Part shown: positions 13,751 through 14,815 of the stretch, one piece after another | How positions within the stretch are numbered: the first letter of the stretch is position 1 | How the letters are laid out: each line of letters opens with the position of its first letter | Notes under the pieces: generated by a model | Told to the model about the DNA's origin: nothing | Database searches by the model: none | What the model saw: only the letters and a program-made list of their open reading frames with translations | Position numbers and translations under genes: made by a program | NCBI GenBank assembly: GCA_016934535.1 | Contig: JAFGSQ010000074.1 | Span: forward strand, 1-14,815 | DNA: 14,815 nucleotides | From: a candidate division WOR-3 bacterium | Lineage (GTDB): Bacteria; SDB-A | Reading direction: 5' to 3'

Positions 13751-14345
13751 ATCGCTGATTATAACGGCTTTTTTCGTGCTGGGGACAATGTTCGGTTTTT
13801 ACGAGATGCTTCCCGAAGTTTTTATTGAAAACGATTTCAGCATATATGCTCTCAGCGCTTTGATGTTTTTGGTTGGCGTAGGAACAGGCGCCGACAAGAA
13901 TTCCTGGAAAATCCTTAAAAAACTGAATCTGAAAATAGTTATGGTGCCTCTGACCGTTATTTTCGGCACCTTTGCAGGCGTAACGGCTGTTTCTTTGATC
14001 CTGAAAGACATTACCCTTAAAGAATCTCTGGCCGTGGGAGCCGGATTCGGATATTACAGCTTATCGAGCGTCTTCATAAGCAGGATCAGCGGCGAAACTC
14101 TCGGTGTTGTGGCTTTGATATCAAATGTTTCCAGGGAAATAATAACGCTTTTGACTGCTCCACTGCTCGTTAAATTTTTCGGTAAAATCGCTCCGATTGC
14201 ATCAGGAGGAGCGACTGCAATGGACACTACACTGCCGGTCATCACAAAATTTTCCGGCAAAGATTACGCCATAATTGCCGTTTTCAGCGGAATTGTATTG
14301 ACTGTTCTGGTGCCTCTTATTGTCACAATCATTTTAAACGCTTGA
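13743..14345 (+). CDS. lysO: LysO-family lysine exporter, C-terminal half
   Basis: A 200-residue integral membrane protein with five or six hydrophobic helices. The motif VGVGTGADKNSW (44-55) repeats the VGKNETI-type motif of the N-terminal half, as expected for an inverted duplicated transporter. The family signatures GAGFGYYSLSSVFIS (97-111), LISNVSREIITLL (124-136) and the segment ASGGATAMDTTLPVITKFSG (153-172) are all present. These correspond to the core of the DUF340/LysO exporter, which moves lysine out of the cytoplasm using the ion gradient. Translation probably couples through the 8-nt overlap with the preceding gene; no separate strong ribosome binding site is evident. The 3' end stops one base before the converging gene's stop, leaving no room for a terminator between them. 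The function is confident at family level; the substrate is inferred. Confidence 0.88.
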   Translation: MIKSLIITAFFVLGTMFGFYEMLPEVFIENDFSIYALSALMFLVGVGTGADKNSWKILKKLNLKIVMVPLTVIFGTFAGVTAVSLILKDITLKESLAVGAGFGYYSLSSVFISRISGETLGVVALISNVSREIITLLTAPLLVKFFGKIAPIASGGATAMDTTLPVITKFSGKDYAIIAVFSGIVLTVLVPLIVTIILNA

Positions 14346-14346
14346 G

Positions 14347-14815
14347 TCATTCAAGTTCCAGGCATAATCTTATCAACTCCTCGACTTTTTTAAACGACGA
14401 ATATTTCCACACTATTGGCCTGTTAAAATAAAGGGTCAGTTTTCCGCCGCCGGCCACGGCGGCTCTTAATTTTCTTTCAGCGAGTTTTTTTAATTTTTCA
14501 GGTTTTTGAAAAAATTTGGCTGTAGGTTTTTTATCCGCGTAAAGGTAATATTTTTTGTCGAACTCAAAATTTGATGTGCTGAATTTCGCACTGTATGAAG
14601 GCATCTCAGGCGAGACTATCTTCTCTTCGTCGTGATGTCTGAAATCCATAACGATAAGCCATTGCTGGTCTTCGGCTATGTCTGTTTCAATTTTGTAAGC
14701 TTCGAAACTGTAACCAACCGCTTCGGTGGTATCAGCGTCGACGTGCATCATGGTCACAGAAAAGGCTATCGAACGCCTTCTGATTTTCCCTGAAAATACT
14801 ACGTCTCCTCCATAT
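14347..14815 (-). CDS. Partial protein at window edge, DUF3137-like
   Basis: The minus-strand frame stays open from its stop at 14347 to the window end, giving about 156 C-terminal residues of a longer protein. The visible part begins YGGDVVFSGKIRRRSIAFSV, then has a strand with QQWLIVMDFRHHDEEKIV, then NFEFDKKYYLYADKKPTAKF, and ends LTLYFNRPIVWKYSSFKKVE. This order (GKI-strand, putative D-F strand, F-x-F-x-KKYYLYA, then a late strand before the tail) resembles DUF3137 proteins, often found near LemA; that is a recollection of pattern, not a search. A GTG at 14757 or ATG at 14751 could start a shorter protein, but the coding-like sequence beyond them argues against it. The upstream part and any membrane segments lie outside the window. 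Confidence 0.6.
   Translation of the reverse strand, partial: YGGDVVFSGKIRRRSIAFSVTMMHVDADTTEAVGYSFEAYKIETDIAEDQQWLIVMDFRHHDEEKIVSPEMPSYSAKFSTSNFEFDKKYYLYADKKPTAKFFQKPEKLKKLAERKLRAAVAGGGKLTLYFNRPIVWKYSSFKKVEELIRLCLELE

Noticed and set aside
1-14815. Mobile element or defence island
   Set aside because: No transposase, integrase, terminal inverted repeats, toxin-antitoxin pair or recognised defence genes were found; the peptidase cassette alone is not enough.

Overview
The window is AT-rich and densely coded. It looks like a chromosomal stretch from an anaerobic bacterium. The strongest metabolic marker is an oxygen-sensitive NAD-linked [FeFe] hydrogenase operon. Supporting hints are an iron-sulfur protein related to epoxyqueuosine reductase and a secreted-type propeller built from 52-residue blades; from memory, propellers of this kind are frequent in FCB-group and candidate-phylum genomes. 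No 16S, tRNA or marker gene is present, so the phylum is only a guess. UGA, UAG and UAA all act as stops.

Layout. (1) 172-4362, plus strand, is a run of small, poorly characterised genes: a Cys-rich protein, a C39/papain-like cysteine peptidase, an unknown protein, a decayed copy of the peptidase, an NHL-repeat propeller, and a QueG-like Fe-S protein. Most of these lack a Shine-Dalgarno sequence, and one appears to sit right at its promoter (leaderless). (2) 4361-4727 is a gene-free block of degenerate repeats with a 10-bp period. (3) 4806-6184 holds a SAM-dependent methyltransferase and a helical protein with a probable tandem helix-hairpin-helix, both with strong ribosome binding sites; the second has its own promoter. 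(4) 9860-6305, minus strand, is a two-gene hydrogenase operon: a fused NuoE+NuoF-like diaphorase (HydC+HydB equivalent) followed, with an 8-nt overlap, by the catalytic HydA/HndD-type subunit. (5) 9861-10366 is a ~500-bp divergent intergenic region with a promoter facing each way and a long, possibly regulatory, leader for the hydrogenase. (6) 10367-11941, plus strand, has a UlaG-like metallo-beta-lactamase-fold hydrolase translationally coupled to an NTF2-like protein, then a small unknown gene. (7) 12170-14345 has a membrane-anchored seven-bladed propeller and a lysine exporter LysO split into two overlapping genes. (8) The right edge cuts a minus-strand gene with DUF3137-like features.

The best candidate for something unusual is the hydrogenase. 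The usual three or four subunits are collapsed to two polypeptides. The diaphorase lacks the C-terminal two-[4Fe-4S] domain present in bifurcating HydB, so electrons probably go NADH-FMN-FeS-HydA without a ferredoxin branch. In HydA, one H-cluster motif carries Ser where the reference enzyme has a cluster-ligating Cys. Other points of interest are the intact/decayed peptidase pair around an unknown gene, the helically phased repeats, and the leaderless start. I see no CRISPR array, transposase, phage gene or recognisable defence system.
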